DNA of 44,989 nucleotides from Rhodospirillales bacterium (GTDB lineage: Bacteria > Pseudomonadota > Alphaproteobacteria > Acetobacterales > Acetobacteraceae), in NCBI GenBank assembly GCA_025359905.1, contig JANYDF010000051.1, positions 1 through 44,989 on the forward strand. Reading direction: 5' to 3'. A program made the position numbers and the translations under genes. The number at the start of each line of letters is the position of its first letter. Position 1 is the first letter of the stretch. Below are positions 17,089-25,394 of this stretch, piece by piece. A model generated the notes under the pieces. It was given only the letters and a program-made list of their open reading frames with translations. It was not told the origin of the DNA and ran no database searches.

Positions 17089-18057
17089 ATGGTGCATGTC
17101 CTCGTGGCCGGGCGAATTCATCCGGCTGGGCCCGAGCTGCTGCGCCAGACACCGGGCTTCACCGTCGAACTGGTGGATGAGGTTTCCACCGCGTCGTACG
17201 CGCCGCTGGTCGGCCGGGCCGATGCGGTGCTGATCCGCACCCAGCCAATGCCGGCCGAGGTGATCGCGGCCGCACCGGCGTTGCGGATCGTCTCGCGCCA
17301 CGGCGTCGGCTACGACGCGGTCGATGTTGCCGCGCTGACCGCGCGCGGCATTCCGCTGGCCATCGTCGGCGACGTCAATTCGGGCGCGGTGGCCGAACAC
17401 ACATTGATGCTGATGCTGGCGTTGTTCAAGCGCGCGCTGGGCTACGACCGCGATTTGCGCAACGGCGGCTGGAACCGGCGCAATACCTTCGAAGCCACCG
17501 AGCTGGACGGCAAGACGCTGCTGCTGTTCGGTTTCGGCCGCATCGGCCGCAAGGTCGCCAAGCTGGCGCAGGCGTTCGGGATGCAGGTCGTGGCGCACGA
17601 TCCGTTCACCCCGGATGCGGCGATCCGCGCGGCGGGGGCGGAGCCGGTTGCTGATACGACGGCAGCTCTGGCGGCGGCCGATGTGGTGTCGGTGCATGTG
17701 CCGCTGACCGGCGGGAAGGCGTTGCTGGGTGCGGCGGAACTCGCCCGCATGAAGCCGTCGGCCTTCATCGTCAACACCGCGCGCGGCGGGCTGATCGACG
17801 AGGCGGCGCTGGCCGATGCATTGGCCGAGGGGAGGCTGGCGGGCGCGGGACTTGACGTGTTCGAAGCTGAGCCGCCGTTGACCAGCAATCGTTTATTCGC
17901 CAGCGACCGGGTGCTGCTCAGCCCGCATTCGGCCGGGCTGACCGAGGAATGCGCCAAGCGGATGTCGCTGTCCGCGATGGGTAACATCGTGGATTTCTTT
18001 GCGGGCACGCTCGACCCGGCGCTGGTGGTCAATCGCGCCAGCCTTCCGCAAGCGTGA
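17089..18057 (+). CDS. D-isomer-specific 2-hydroxyacid dehydrogenase
   Basis: 322 residues. The NAD-binding GFGRIG is at 148-153, and the catalytic triad is Arg232 (NTARGGLID), a Glu in DVFEAEPP (about 259-261) and His280 (LSPHSAG). It resembles the phosphoglycerate dehydrogenase/hydroxypyruvate reductase group without the C-terminal ACT domain. Next to an HpaI-type aldolase it could reduce or oxidise the 2-keto/2-hydroxy acid intermediate of a sugar-acid pathway (inference). Confidence 0.9.
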   Translation: MVHVLVAGRIHPAGPELLRQTPGFTVELVDEVSTASYAPLVGRADAVLIRTQPMPAEVIAAAPALRIVSRHGVGYDAVDVAALTARGIPLAIVGDVNSGAVAEHTLMLMLALFKRALGYDRDLRNGGWNRRNTFEATELDGKTLLLFGFGRIGRKVAKLAQAFGMQVVAHDPFTPDAAIRAAGAEPVADTTAALAAADVVSVHVPLTGGKALLGAAELARMKPSAFIVNTARGGLIDEAALADALAEGRLAGAGLDVFEAEPPLTSNRLFASDRVLLSPHSAGLTEECAKRMSLSAMGNIVDFFAGTLDPALVVNRASLPQA

Positions 18058-18085
18058 CAGCGTAACAAATCGGACGGAGGCTCGG

Positions 18086-19282
18086 ATGGGCGTCAATTCA
18101 CCGGATGCACCGCGCTTCGCGCCGCCCTCGCGGCGCTTGCGGCTGGGCTTCGTCGGCGGCGGGCGGGGCGCGTTCATCGGTGAGGTGCACGCTAACGGCG
18201 CCCGGCTGTCGAACCGCTTCGACATCGTGGCGGGCGCGCTGTCGTCGGACCCCGAGACCGCGCGGCTGTCCGGGGCCGACTGGCGGCTGCCGCCGGACCG
18301 GGTGTACAGCAGCTATCTGGAGATGGCCGAGCGGGAGGCGGCGCGGCCCGACGGGATCGATGCCGTGGCGATCACCACGCCGAACCACACGCATCATCCG
18401 ATTGCCGCAGCGTTTCTCGACAAGGGTATCGACGTTATCTGCGACAAGCCGCTGACCTCGGCGTTGGGCGATGCGCTCGATCTGGTGGAGCGTCAGCGCC
18501 GCAGCGGCTTGGTGTTCGCCGTGACCTACAGCTTTGCCGCGCACGCGATGGTGCGGCAGGCCCGCGCCATGGTGCGCGAGGGGGCGGTTGGGCAGGTGCG
18601 GCAGGTGCACGTGGAGTATTTCCAGGAATGGGCGCTCCCGGCGCCGGCCACGCTGTCCAAGGGGGCGGAGTGGCGGCTGGATCGCAGCCGCGTCGGCGCG
18701 GGCTTCACCACCGGCGATATTGGCACCCACGCCTATCATCTGGCGTGCTTTGTCAGCGGCTTGGCGGCGGAGCAGGTGCGTGCCGACTTCCATGTGTCGG
18801 GCTATCCCAAGCCGATGGAGGACACCGCGTTCATGCATCTGCGCTTCGCTGGCGGCGTGCCGGGCACACTGATGGTGTCGCAAGCCGCTGCTGGCACCCA
18901 ATGTGGCCTGCGCGTACGAATTTTCGGCGACAAGGCCGGGCTGGAATGGGACCAGGAAAACCCGGAATACCTGCGTTTCAACCCGGTCAACGCGCCATCG
19001 CAAACCATCAGCCGCGGGTTCGGCGCCGGCATGGGCGTGGTCGCATCGCGTTTCGTGCGGATGCCGCGCGGCCATCCCGAGGCGCTGACCGACGCCTGGG
19101 CCAATCTGTACACCGAGTTCGCCATCGCCGTGGAAGCCCGGCGCAATGGCGAGACCGTGCCGGATGGTTTGCTGGAATACCCGACCATTCGCGACGGCGC
19201 GCTCGGGGTGAAATTTGTCGAGGCGGCGGCTCAATCGAGCGAAGCTGGCGGTGTTTGGGTGGATTGCCAATTGCCCGCGTAG
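18086..19282 (+). CDS. Gfo/Idh/MocA family oxidoreductase
   Basis: 398 residues. The Rossmann motif GFVGGGRG lies at 21-28, TPNHTHHPIA and DVICDKPLT follow (the latter corresponding to the family's EKP loop), and DIGTHAYHLACF marks the catalytic region of the C-terminal domain. The family oxidises a hydroxyl of sugars or inositols with NAD(P). Start at ATG 18086 with CGGAGG upstream; an earlier in-frame ATG would overlap the preceding gene. With the adjacent IolE-like gene, an inositol-dehydrogenase-like role is possible, but it is longer than classical IolG (about 330-340 aa). Confidence 0.9.
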   Translation: MGVNSPDAPRFAPPSRRLRLGFVGGGRGAFIGEVHANGARLSNRFDIVAGALSSDPETARLSGADWRLPPDRVYSSYLEMAEREAARPDGIDAVAITTPNHTHHPIAAAFLDKGIDVICDKPLTSALGDALDLVERQRRSGLVFAVTYSFAAHAMVRQARAMVREGAVGQVRQVHVEYFQEWALPAPATLSKGAEWRLDRSRVGAGFTTGDIGTHAYHLACFVSGLAAEQVRADFHVSGYPKPMEDTAFMHLRFAGGVPGTLMVSQAAAGTQCGLRVRIFGDKAGLEWDQENPEYLRFNPVNAPSQTISRGFGAGMGVVASRFVRMPRGHPEALTDAWANLYTEFAIAVEARRNGETVPDGLLEYPTIRDGALGVKFVEAAAQSSEAGGVWVDCQLPA

Positions 19283-19306
19283 GCACGGATACAATGGGAG
19301 CATGAA

Positions 19307-20221
19307 ATGAAAGCAAAACTGGGCATCGCGCCGATCGCTTGGTCGAACGACGATCTGCCGGAACTCGGCGGTGAGACGACGCTGGAAACCTGCCTGAAGG
19401 AAAGTGCCGAGGCTGGCTTCACCGGCGTTGAAACCGGCGGCAAGTTTCCGAAATCCGCCGCCGCGTTGCAGCCCAAGCTGGCTGCTTTCGGCTTGCAACT
19501 CGCCTCCGGCTGGTATTCCGGCACCGTGCTGGATGCACCGGACGATCTGGCCGAAGAAAAAGCCAAGGTGGCGGAACAGCTTGTGCTGTTTCGCACGCTC
19601 GGGGCCGCCTGCCTGGCCTACGGCGAGACGGCGGGGACCATCCAGAATCAGCGGCATGCTCCGCTGGCCGGGCGGCGGCGCTTGTCCGGGGACCAAATTC
19701 GCGCCTACGGCCACCGTTTGACCCGGTTTGCCGAGCATTGCGCCGAGCAGGGCGTGCCGCTGGGCTTTCACCACCACATGGCGACCGCGATCGAGACCGA
19801 GGAAGACCTCGACTTGTTGATGCGCCACACGGGCGAAGCAGTCGGCCTGCTGTACGACGCGGGCCATATGCGCTTTGCCGGCGGCGATGTGCTGCGGGTG
19901 ATCGACAAGCACGGCAAACGCATCATTCACGCCCACATGAAAGATGTGCGCGGCCCGGTGATCTCGGGCCTGGACCGCAGCAAGCAATCCTTCCTCGATG
20001 CGGTGCTGGAGGGCGCGTTCACGGTGCCCGGCGACGGCGCCATCGACTTTACCGCCGTGGTACAGCGCCTCGCGGATGTGGGCTACGAAGGCTGGTTCGT
20101 GGTCGAGGCCGAACAGGACCCGGTGAAAGCGCCGCCGGCGGAATACGCCAAGATCGGCTACCGGACCCTGACGGCGGCGTTGGCGCGGGCTGGCTACACG
20201 GTGGCGGGTGCCGCAGGCTAA
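19307..20221 (+). CDS. IolE-like sugar isomerase/dehydratase (first paralogue)
   Basis: 304 residues, AP-endonuclease-2-type TIM barrel. The opening (LGIAPIAWSNDDLPELGGET) is the IolE (2-keto-myo-inositol dehydratase) signature, shared with the second copy at 42968-43858. Metal and substrate residues are probably in GFHHHMAT, LYDAGHM, IIHAHMKDV and VVEAEQDP. It closes the aldolase-dehydrogenase-oxidoreductase run. The second copy sits in a true iolCDEB operon, so this one may act on a different inositol isomer or keto sugar. Confidence 0.88.
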   Translation: MKAKLGIAPIAWSNDDLPELGGETTLETCLKESAEAGFTGVETGGKFPKSAAALQPKLAAFGLQLASGWYSGTVLDAPDDLAEEKAKVAEQLVLFRTLGAACLAYGETAGTIQNQRHAPLAGRRRLSGDQIRAYGHRLTRFAEHCAEQGVPLGFHHHMATAIETEEDLDLLMRHTGEAVGLLYDAGHMRFAGGDVLRVIDKHGKRIIHAHMKDVRGPVISGLDRSKQSFLDAVLEGAFTVPGDGAIDFTAVVQRLADVGYEGWFVVEAEQDPVKAPPAEYAKIGYRTLTAALARAGYTVAGAAG

Positions 20222-20238
20222 TTGCGCGACCGCTTCGA

Positions 20239-20269
20239 TATCGAGACCCAGCGGCGCTGGGTCTCGATA
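20239..20269. terminator. Strong hairpin between convergent genes
   Basis: A perfect 14-bp stem (TATCGAGACCCAGC, 20239-20252, with its complement at 20256-20269) and a three-base loop lies between the ends of the IolE-like gene and dctA. There is no T-run on either side, so it is not a textbook intrinsic terminator, but the position between convergent genes and the stem strength favour bidirectional termination or mRNA 3'-end protection. Confidence 0.7.
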
Positions 20270-20279
20270 CCGGTGAGCC

Positions 20280-21533
20280 TTACGACCCGAGTATTTTTCG
20301 CGCCTGCGCCATATCCAACTGGCCTTCCCAGCGCGCCACCACCAAGGTCGCCACCGAATTGCCGAACAGGTTGGTGATCGCCCGCGCCTCGCTCATGAAG
20401 CGGTCGATGGCCAGCACCAGCACGATGCCGGATACCGGCACCTTGCCGTTCAGCGTCGACAGCGTCGCCGCCAGCGTGATGAAGCCACCACCGGTGACGG
20501 CGGCCGCCCCCTTGGAGGTCAGCAGCAGCACGCCCAGGATCAGCGCGTAATCGGCCCAGGACAGCGGAATGCCGAGCGCCTGAGCGATGAAGGTGATCGC
20601 CATGGTGAAGTAGATCGAGGTGCCATCCAGGTTGAACGCGTAGCCCAGCGGCACCACCAGCCCGACCAGCGAGCGCGAGCAGCCCAGCGCCTCCAGCTTG
20701 CCCATCAGAGACGGCAACGCCGCTTCGGACGACGACGTGCCGAGCACGATGAAGAATTCTTCCTTCAGGTAACGCAGCAGCGGCCACAGCCGCAGCCCGG
20801 CGAGGCGCATCATCACCGCCATGATCCCGAAGATGAACACCGCGCAGGTGATGTAGAAACACGCCATCAGCAGCCCGAGATTGGCCAGCGTGCCGATGCC
20901 GTATTTGCCGACCGTAAAGCTCATTGCCCCGAACGCGCCGAGCGGAGCCACGCGCATGATGATGCCGATCACCGCGAACAGCGCGTCGTTGGCGCCGTCC
21001 AGCACATGCATGACCATTTTGCCACGCTCGCCGATATGCGCCATGCCGATGCCGAACAGCACGGCAAAGAACAGCACCGGCAGAATGTCGCCCTTGGCGA
21101 ACGCGCCGACGATGGTGTCGGGGATGACGTTCAGCAGGAAGTCGGCCACGTTCATGTGCGGGGCCGAGGTGTATTTGGCCACCGCCGCCTTATCCAGCGT
21201 TGCCGGGTCGATGTTCAACCCCTGGCCGGGTGCCACGATGTGCCCGACCGCGAGGCCGATCAGCATGGCCAGCGTGGTCAGAACCTCGAAATAAATGATC
21301 GACTTCAGGCCGATGCGCCCGACTTCGGCAGTGTTGGTGAGCTTGCCGATGCCGGCCACGACGGTGAGGAAGATGATCGGCGCGATCATCATACGGACCA
21401 GTTTGACGAACGCATCGCCGAACGGCTGCATGTCCTGCGCGGTGAGCGGGAAGAAATGGCCGAGCACCACGCCGGCCACGATGGCGGCCAGCACCTGCAA
21501 ATAAAGCGACTTAGAGGCGCGGTGGCTGATCAC
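20280..21533 (-). CDS. dctA: C4-dicarboxylate:cation symporter DctA
   Basis: 417-residue inner-membrane carrier of the glutamate/aspartate-sodium symporter fold. Family signatures are visible: LGTSSSEAALPSLM (re-entrant serine-rich loop), YAFNLDGTSIYFTMA (NxD-T motif) and AIDRFMSEARAITNLFGN in the last helix. It imports succinate, fumarate and malate. The serine-rich loop and RFMSEAR make DctA more likely than a GltP-type carrier. Length is near the family norm. It is convergent with the IolE-like gene, separated by a hairpin. Confidence 0.95.
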   Translation of the reverse strand: MISHRASKSLYLQVLAAIVAGVVLGHFFPLTAQDMQPFGDAFVKLVRMMIAPIIFLTVVAGIGKLTNTAEVGRIGLKSIIYFEVLTTLAMLIGLAVGHIVAPGQGLNIDPATLDKAAVAKYTSAPHMNVADFLLNVIPDTIVGAFAKGDILPVLFFAVLFGIGMAHIGERGKMVMHVLDGANDALFAVIGIIMRVAPLGAFGAMSFTVGKYGIGTLANLGLLMACFYITCAVFIFGIMAVMMRLAGLRLWPLLRYLKEEFFIVLGTSSSEAALPSLMGKLEALGCSRSLVGLVVPLGYAFNLDGTSIYFTMAITFIAQALGIPLSWADYALILGVLLLTSKGAAAVTGGGFITLAATLSTLNGKVPVSGIVLVLAIDRFMSEARAITNLFGNSVATLVVARWEGQLDMAQARKILGS

Positions 21534-21605
21534 GGCCGTTTCCCTGGCAATGTTTTACCGGATTGAGCACCCGCTGGGCTAATCCCGCAAGTGCGCTGGG
21601 GAATT

Positions 21606-22493
21606 TTATCCCCCCGCGAGCAGCCGGGTGAATCGCGCCACACCGCGCGCGAAGACGCCCTCGGCCAGCCGGGCGGCTGCCGCTCCTGGCGCATGACGTG
21701 CGGCCAAAGCGGCCCACAAGGCGGCGTCCAGCCGGGTGCGGGCGTGCAGCAGATCGGTGGCCGCCGGGGTCAATTGGCGCTCCAGATCGGCGCGCGCCAA
21801 GTCCGGCACGGCGGGGGTTTCGTTGACCAGCGGATAGGCAATATCCGCCCCGCACCACGCCGACAGCGCAGCGGTGAGCGCCGGGTTTTCGATCACATCG
21901 GCGAAGGCGAAACCGTGCAGCCGGGCGCGGGCTGCGGCTAGCAGCGCTGCGTCCTGCTCTGGGGCGATGAAATCGCCGGGCGGGATCGCCGGATGCGGCC
22001 ACAACAACATGCGCAGCGCGATGTTGTCGGTCTGCGCCGCCACATCAGGGCGTTGCAGGAAACGCTCCAGCGGATCGCGCGCGGTCAATGCCACCGCAGC
22101 CCACGCGCCCCACGGCCCCAGTTTGTCCGGGGTGCGGCTGCGCCAATACACCCAGTGCGACAGTAGCCGCACGCGCGGCTCTCGCAGGAATGTGACCAGT
22201 TGCGCGGTGGGATAGGCGGCGGCCAGCGTGGCGCACGCCATGTGCCCGGCCAGCGCGTCCGCGCCCTGCGGCACCTCGGCCGAGTTGCGGTAGATGGTGC
22301 GCAGGGTTTCGGGGGCTAGAGTGGCGAAGCCGTCGAAGCTGCCGAACAGGCACAGGTCGAACCCCGACACCACGCGGTTCGGCCGCACCGCCTGCAACAG
22401 CCCGCCGATCAGCGCCACGCCCGAGGTTTTCGGAATGTGCATCACCGCCAGCGGGCGGGATGGATCGCGCGGCATGACAGGGGCGGGGGGCAT
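21606..22493 (-). CDS. Sulfotransferase-like P-loop protein
   Basis: 295 residues from ATG 22493; ATG 22475 is an alternative six codons in, and neither has a clear ribosome-binding site. The key sign is MHIPKTSG at 18-25, the 5'-phosphosulfate-binding loop of the sulfotransferase-2 group (usual form HIPKTGGTS), and TFLREPRVRLLSHWVYWRS (3'-phosphate-binding RxPxxRxxS-like). Such proteins transfer sulfate from PAPS to sugars or other acceptors; here TGGTS is degraded to TSGVA, so activity is uncertain. It is divergent from the FAH-family gene. Confidence 0.75.
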   Translation of the reverse strand: MPPAPVMPRDPSRPLAVMHIPKTSGVALIGGLLQAVRPNRVVSGFDLCLFGSFDGFATLAPETLRTIYRNSAEVPQGADALAGHMACATLAAAYPTAQLVTFLREPRVRLLSHWVYWRSRTPDKLGPWGAWAAVALTARDPLERFLQRPDVAAQTDNIALRMLLWPHPAIPPGDFIAPEQDAALLAAARARLHGFAFADVIENPALTAALSAWCGADIAYPLVNETPAVPDLARADLERQLTPAATDLLHARTRLDAALWAALAARHAPGAAAARLAEGVFARGVARFTRLLAGG

Positions 22494-22598
22494 CGGCGGA
22501 CTATGCGAATGGCGGCTTGGCGGGTCAAACCGCCCTTGCGCGCGGCGCGCCCGGCTGTATCGTCCGCGCCTTCCAAACTGCCGCAATAGGATTGCCCG

Positions 22599-23285
22599 AT
22601 GGCCCAATACGTAGTTCCCGCGCCGGTTCAACCGTCGGTGCCGGTGGTTGGCGGCGGGGCATTCCCGGTGCGGCGCATCTTCTGCGTGGGCCGCAACTAC
22701 GTGGAACATGCGCTGGAAATGGGCGGCAACCCGGAGCGCGAGCCGCCGTTCTTCTTCACCAAACCGGCCGATGCGGTCGTCACCGGCGGGGCGGACATGC
22801 CGTATCCGCCGCAAACCGCCAATCTGCATCACGAAATGGAACTGGTGGTCGCCATCGGCACCGGCGGCACAGACATCCCGGTCGAGCAGGCGCTGGCGCA
22901 TGTGTTCGGCTACGCGGCGGGCATCGATATGACCCGGCGCGACATGCAGAACGACGCCAAGGCCACCCGCCGCCCGTGGGACATGAGCAAGGGCTTCGAC
23001 CATTCCGCCCCGATCAGCGACATCGTGCCCGCTTCGGCGCTGCCCGACCCCACCCAGGGCCAGATTGTGCTGAGCGTGAACGGCGTGGTGCGGCAGGATT
23101 CGGATCTGTCCAAGCTGATCTGGAGTGTCGCGGAAACCGTGGCTGCGCTGTCCAGCCTGGTGGCGATTGCACCGGGCGATCTGATCTACACCGGCACCCC
23201 GGCCGGCGTCGGCGCGGTGCAGCGCGGCGACGTGATGGAGGGCACCGTGGCGGGGGTCGGCACGGTGCGCACCCGCGTCGTCTGA
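22599..23285 (+). CDS. Fumarylacetoacetate hydrolase family protein
   Basis: 228 residues. The single FAH domain has the metal-binding set Glu79 and Glu81 (HHEMELVVAIG) and Asp110 (GIDMTRRDMQ), plus the KGFDHSAPIS and IYTGTPAGVGAV blocks. This short form matches fumarylpyruvate hydrolases and acylpyruvases rather than true fumarylacetoacetase (about 420 aa). The likely reaction is C-C cleavage of an acylpyruvate. It lies among sulfotransferase-like genes, which gives no metabolic clue. Confidence 0.92.
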   Translation: MAQYVVPAPVQPSVPVVGGGAFPVRRIFCVGRNYVEHALEMGGNPEREPPFFFTKPADAVVTGGADMPYPPQTANLHHEMELVVAIGTGGTDIPVEQALAHVFGYAAGIDMTRRDMQNDAKATRRPWDMSKGFDHSAPISDIVPASALPDPTQGQIVLSVNGVVRQDSDLSKLIWSVAETVAALSSLVAIAPGDLIYTGTPAGVGAVQRGDVMEGTVAGVGTVRTRVV

Positions 23286-23307
23286 GATGCCCGGACGGGC
23301 GTAAAAC

Positions 23308-24204
23308 ATGCTGAAACGCACCGTCGTGTTCGTACTGTCGTCCGACCATAGCGGGTCCACGTGGGCCGGCTATGTGCTCGGCAGCCATAGCCGCGCCGCC
23401 TTCCTGGGCGAGTATCAGCGCGCGTGGCGGCCAGAGGCGCGGGTGGCGTGCACGCTGTGCGCCGCCAAGGGACTGCCGGACTGCGAGGTTCTGCATGGCG
23501 CGGAGCAGGTGGCGGTGGCCGACGCCTTCGCCTGGGCCGCCGGGCGCACCGGCAGGCCGGTGCTGGTGGACAACTCCAAGTCGGTGGCGTGGGCCGAGCG
23601 GTTTCTCGGCGGGCCGTATGGCCATGCGATCAAGCTGATCCACGTGGTCAAAGACCCGCGCAATTGGTTCGCCAGCAAGCGGCGGCGCATCGCGCAGCCG
23701 GTGGCCGAACTGCTGCCGCTTTGGCTGCAAACCAACGCCGAAATGGCGGCGTTGCTGGCGCGCAACCCCAGTGCCGCGCTGACGGTGTTTTACGACGAAC
23801 TGGCCGCCGACCCGGTGGCCGGGTTCAAGCCGATCTTCAAGTTCTGCGGCCTGGACTATGAAGCCGCCGCATTGCAGTACTGGAACGTGCCACACCACGG
23901 CTTCGCCGCCAACGGGGCCAGCAGTGCGATGCTGGCCAACGCCGCGCTCGGCCCGCCGCCGGCGCATTTCCGCACCGCCGACGATGCGTTCTACGCCGCG
24001 CACATGAAAACCCTGTTCGCCGACACACGCTGGCGGCAACTGGTGACGCCAGCCGAGCAGGCCGAAATTGCCGCCGACCGGCGGGTGACGGATTTCCTGG
24101 CGGGCTACGGCCGCGCGCTGGGGCCGCTTGGGCTGGCGCGCACCGGCGGGCTGGCGGGCCTGACGCGGCGGCTGCGCGGACTGGTGGGGCAGGCCCATGG
24201 CTGA
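23308..24204 (+). CDS. Sulfotransferase family protein
   Basis: 298 residues. The PAPS 5'-phosphosulfate loop is SSDHSGSTW at 11-19; VLVDNSKSVAWAERF and VVKDPRNWFASKRRR (3'-phosphate site) are characteristic. It looks like a functional sulfotransferase of the type acting on carbohydrates or secreted products; the acceptor is unknown. Its last eight bases overlap the next gene, so the two are translated together. Confidence 0.82.
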   Translation: MLKRTVVFVLSSDHSGSTWAGYVLGSHSRAAFLGEYQRAWRPEARVACTLCAAKGLPDCEVLHGAEQVAVADAFAWAAGRTGRPVLVDNSKSVAWAERFLGGPYGHAIKLIHVVKDPRNWFASKRRRIAQPVAELLPLWLQTNAEMAALLARNPSAALTVFYDELAADPVAGFKPIFKFCGLDYEAAALQYWNVPHHGFAANGASSAMLANAALGPPPAHFRTADDAFYAAHMKTLFADTRWRQLVTPAEQAEIAADRRVTDFLAGYGRALGPLGLARTGGLAGLTRRLRGLVGQAHG

Positions 24205-25093
24205 ACCGCGCCGCCACATGTTCATCTCCGGCACCGGGCGGACCGGGACCAGCTTTCTGGTGCGCTTCCTGGACGGGATGGGGCTGGACACCCATATCGG
24301 CCGCAATCCGCAGGAACGCTGGCACGAGGCGGCCAATGCCGGGTTGGAGGACAATCCAATCGGGATGCAGTCCGCGCATCTGCCGTACGTGATCAAAACC
24401 CCCTGGCTGTGCGACTTCGCCGCCGACGTGCTGGCGATGCCCAGCATCAAGATCGACGTGGTGCTGGTGCCGGTGCGCGACCTGTCCGACGCGGTGAGCA
24501 GCCGCGTGGTGCTGTCGCAGCGCGCCATCCATGCCGCAGCACCCTGGATGGCCGACCTCAGCCGCTCCACCGAGACCTGGGGGGCGACGCCGGGCGGCGT
24601 GGTGTTCTCGCTGAACCCGCTCGACCAGGGCCGCTTGCTGGCGGTGTGGTTGCACCAGTTGCTGCAGCAACTGGTGCAGGCCGACATTGCGGTGCTGCTG
24701 CTGGATTTTCCGCGCTTGGCGGCGGATGCCGATTACCTGTTCGCCAAGCTGCAACAATATCTGCCGCCCACCGCCACCTTGGAACAGGCGCGCGCGGTGC
24801 ACGCGCAACTGGCCGACCCGGCGAAAATCCGCGTCGAAGCCGAGCGGCAGGCCGAGGCGGCGGCGGTGCAACCCGGCGTGGCTTACGACGCCCCCGAAAC
24901 GCTGGACCGCATCGCCATCCGCCGCGAACTGACCCGGTTGCGCGGCGAAATGGCCGCCAGCGCCGCCGAGGCCGCCTCGCTGCGGGCGTCGCTGAACGAG
25001 GCCCAGGCGGCGTTAGCGGCGGCGTTGCAGGCTGGCGGTGAACGGCGTGGTGGACGGATTGCGGGGTGGTTGCGGGCGTTCGGGTTGCGGTAG
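24197..25093 (+). CDS. Sulfotransferase-like P-loop protein with C-terminal coiled coil
   Basis: 298 residues. SGTGRTGTSFLVRFLDGMG at 11-29 resembles a PAPS-binding loop, and VVLVPVRDLSDAVSSR is the second phosphate-binding region. Residues about 235-285 form an Ala/Glu/Leu-rich predicted coiled coil (REMAA-, ASLRASLNEAQAALAAAL-type), which is unusual for a plain sulfotransferase and suggests self-association or a partner. It overlaps the preceding sulfotransferase gene by eight bases. Confidence 0.75.
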   Translation: MAEPRRHMFISGTGRTGTSFLVRFLDGMGLDTHIGRNPQERWHEAANAGLEDNPIGMQSAHLPYVIKTPWLCDFAADVLAMPSIKIDVVLVPVRDLSDAVSSRVVLSQRAIHAAAPWMADLSRSTETWGATPGGVVFSLNPLDQGRLLAVWLHQLLQQLVQADIAVLLLDFPRLAADADYLFAKLQQYLPPTATLEQARAVHAQLADPAKIRVEAERQAEAAAVQPGVAYDAPETLDRIAIRRELTRLRGEMAASAAEAASLRASLNEAQAALAAALQAGGERRGGRIAGWLRAFGLR

Positions 25094-25103
25094 AATGGAA
25101 CGG

Positions 25104-25207
25104 CGTCATTGCCGGACTTGATCCGGCAATCAGGCGCCGCGCAAAGACCTCGGCCGATTTTCGCAAGTCTTCGGACGGCGAACGATGGCCGGATCAAGTC
25201 CGGCCAT
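25104..25207. repeat. Inverted pair of REP-like palindromes (first pair)
   Basis: Two short hairpins in opposite orientation. Unit A is ATTGCCGGA-CTTGA-TCCGGCAAT (25108-25130). Unit B is ATGGCCGGA-TCAAG-TCCGGCCAT (25185-25207). Each has a nine-bp stem and a five-base loop, and the loops are reverse complements of each other, so the whole is a head-to-head REP pair. Such pairs are dispersed in many alphaproteobacterial genomes and often affect mRNA ends. Confidence 0.8.
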
Positions 25208-25222
25208 GACGCTGGTGGTATT

Positions 25223-25394
25223 ATACCAAATCTCGTGGGAGAGAACCCATCATCCATTGAATCGTCATCGCCGGGCTTGACCCGGCGATCCATGCCAACG
25301 CTCGGTGTTAGACGCGAGATGCTCTGTGCGGCGCCATGGATTGCCGGGTCAAGCCCGGCAACGACGATGAGTCTTGGTCAGCGAGATTTGGTAT
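25223..25394. repeat. MITE-like element: REP pair inside 13-bp terminal inverted repeats
   Basis: A perfect 13-bp inverted repeat, ATACCAAATCTCG at 25223-25235 and CGAGATTTGGTAT at 25382-25394, encloses two more REP hairpins. Unit C is ATCGCCGGG-CTTGA-CCCGGCGAT (25267-25289); unit D is TTGCCGGG-TCAAG-CCCGGCAA (25341-25361), inverted relative to C. The 172-base unit has no coding capacity. The right arm reaches the stop codon of the amidase gene (25394-25396). Enclosure of REP units by terminal repeats suggests a small mobilised element. Confidence 0.7.

Noticed and set aside
18086-19282. Inositol dehydrogenase iolG
   Set aside because: The family is right but the protein is longer than IolG and sits with a pyruvate-type aldolase; the specific name is not justified.
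18098-19987. 629-codon minus-strand open frame opposite the oxidoreductase and IolE-like genes
   Set aside because: Antisense shadow of two family members with clear motifs.
20239-20269. Operator for a regulator of dctA
   Set aside because: It lies at the 3' end of dctA, not its promoter side, between convergent genes; a terminator-like role is more likely.
25104-25394. Possible small RNA or tRNA gene
   Set aside because: The hairpins are short REP units with matching loops and opposite orientation; no cloverleaf or promoter is seen.
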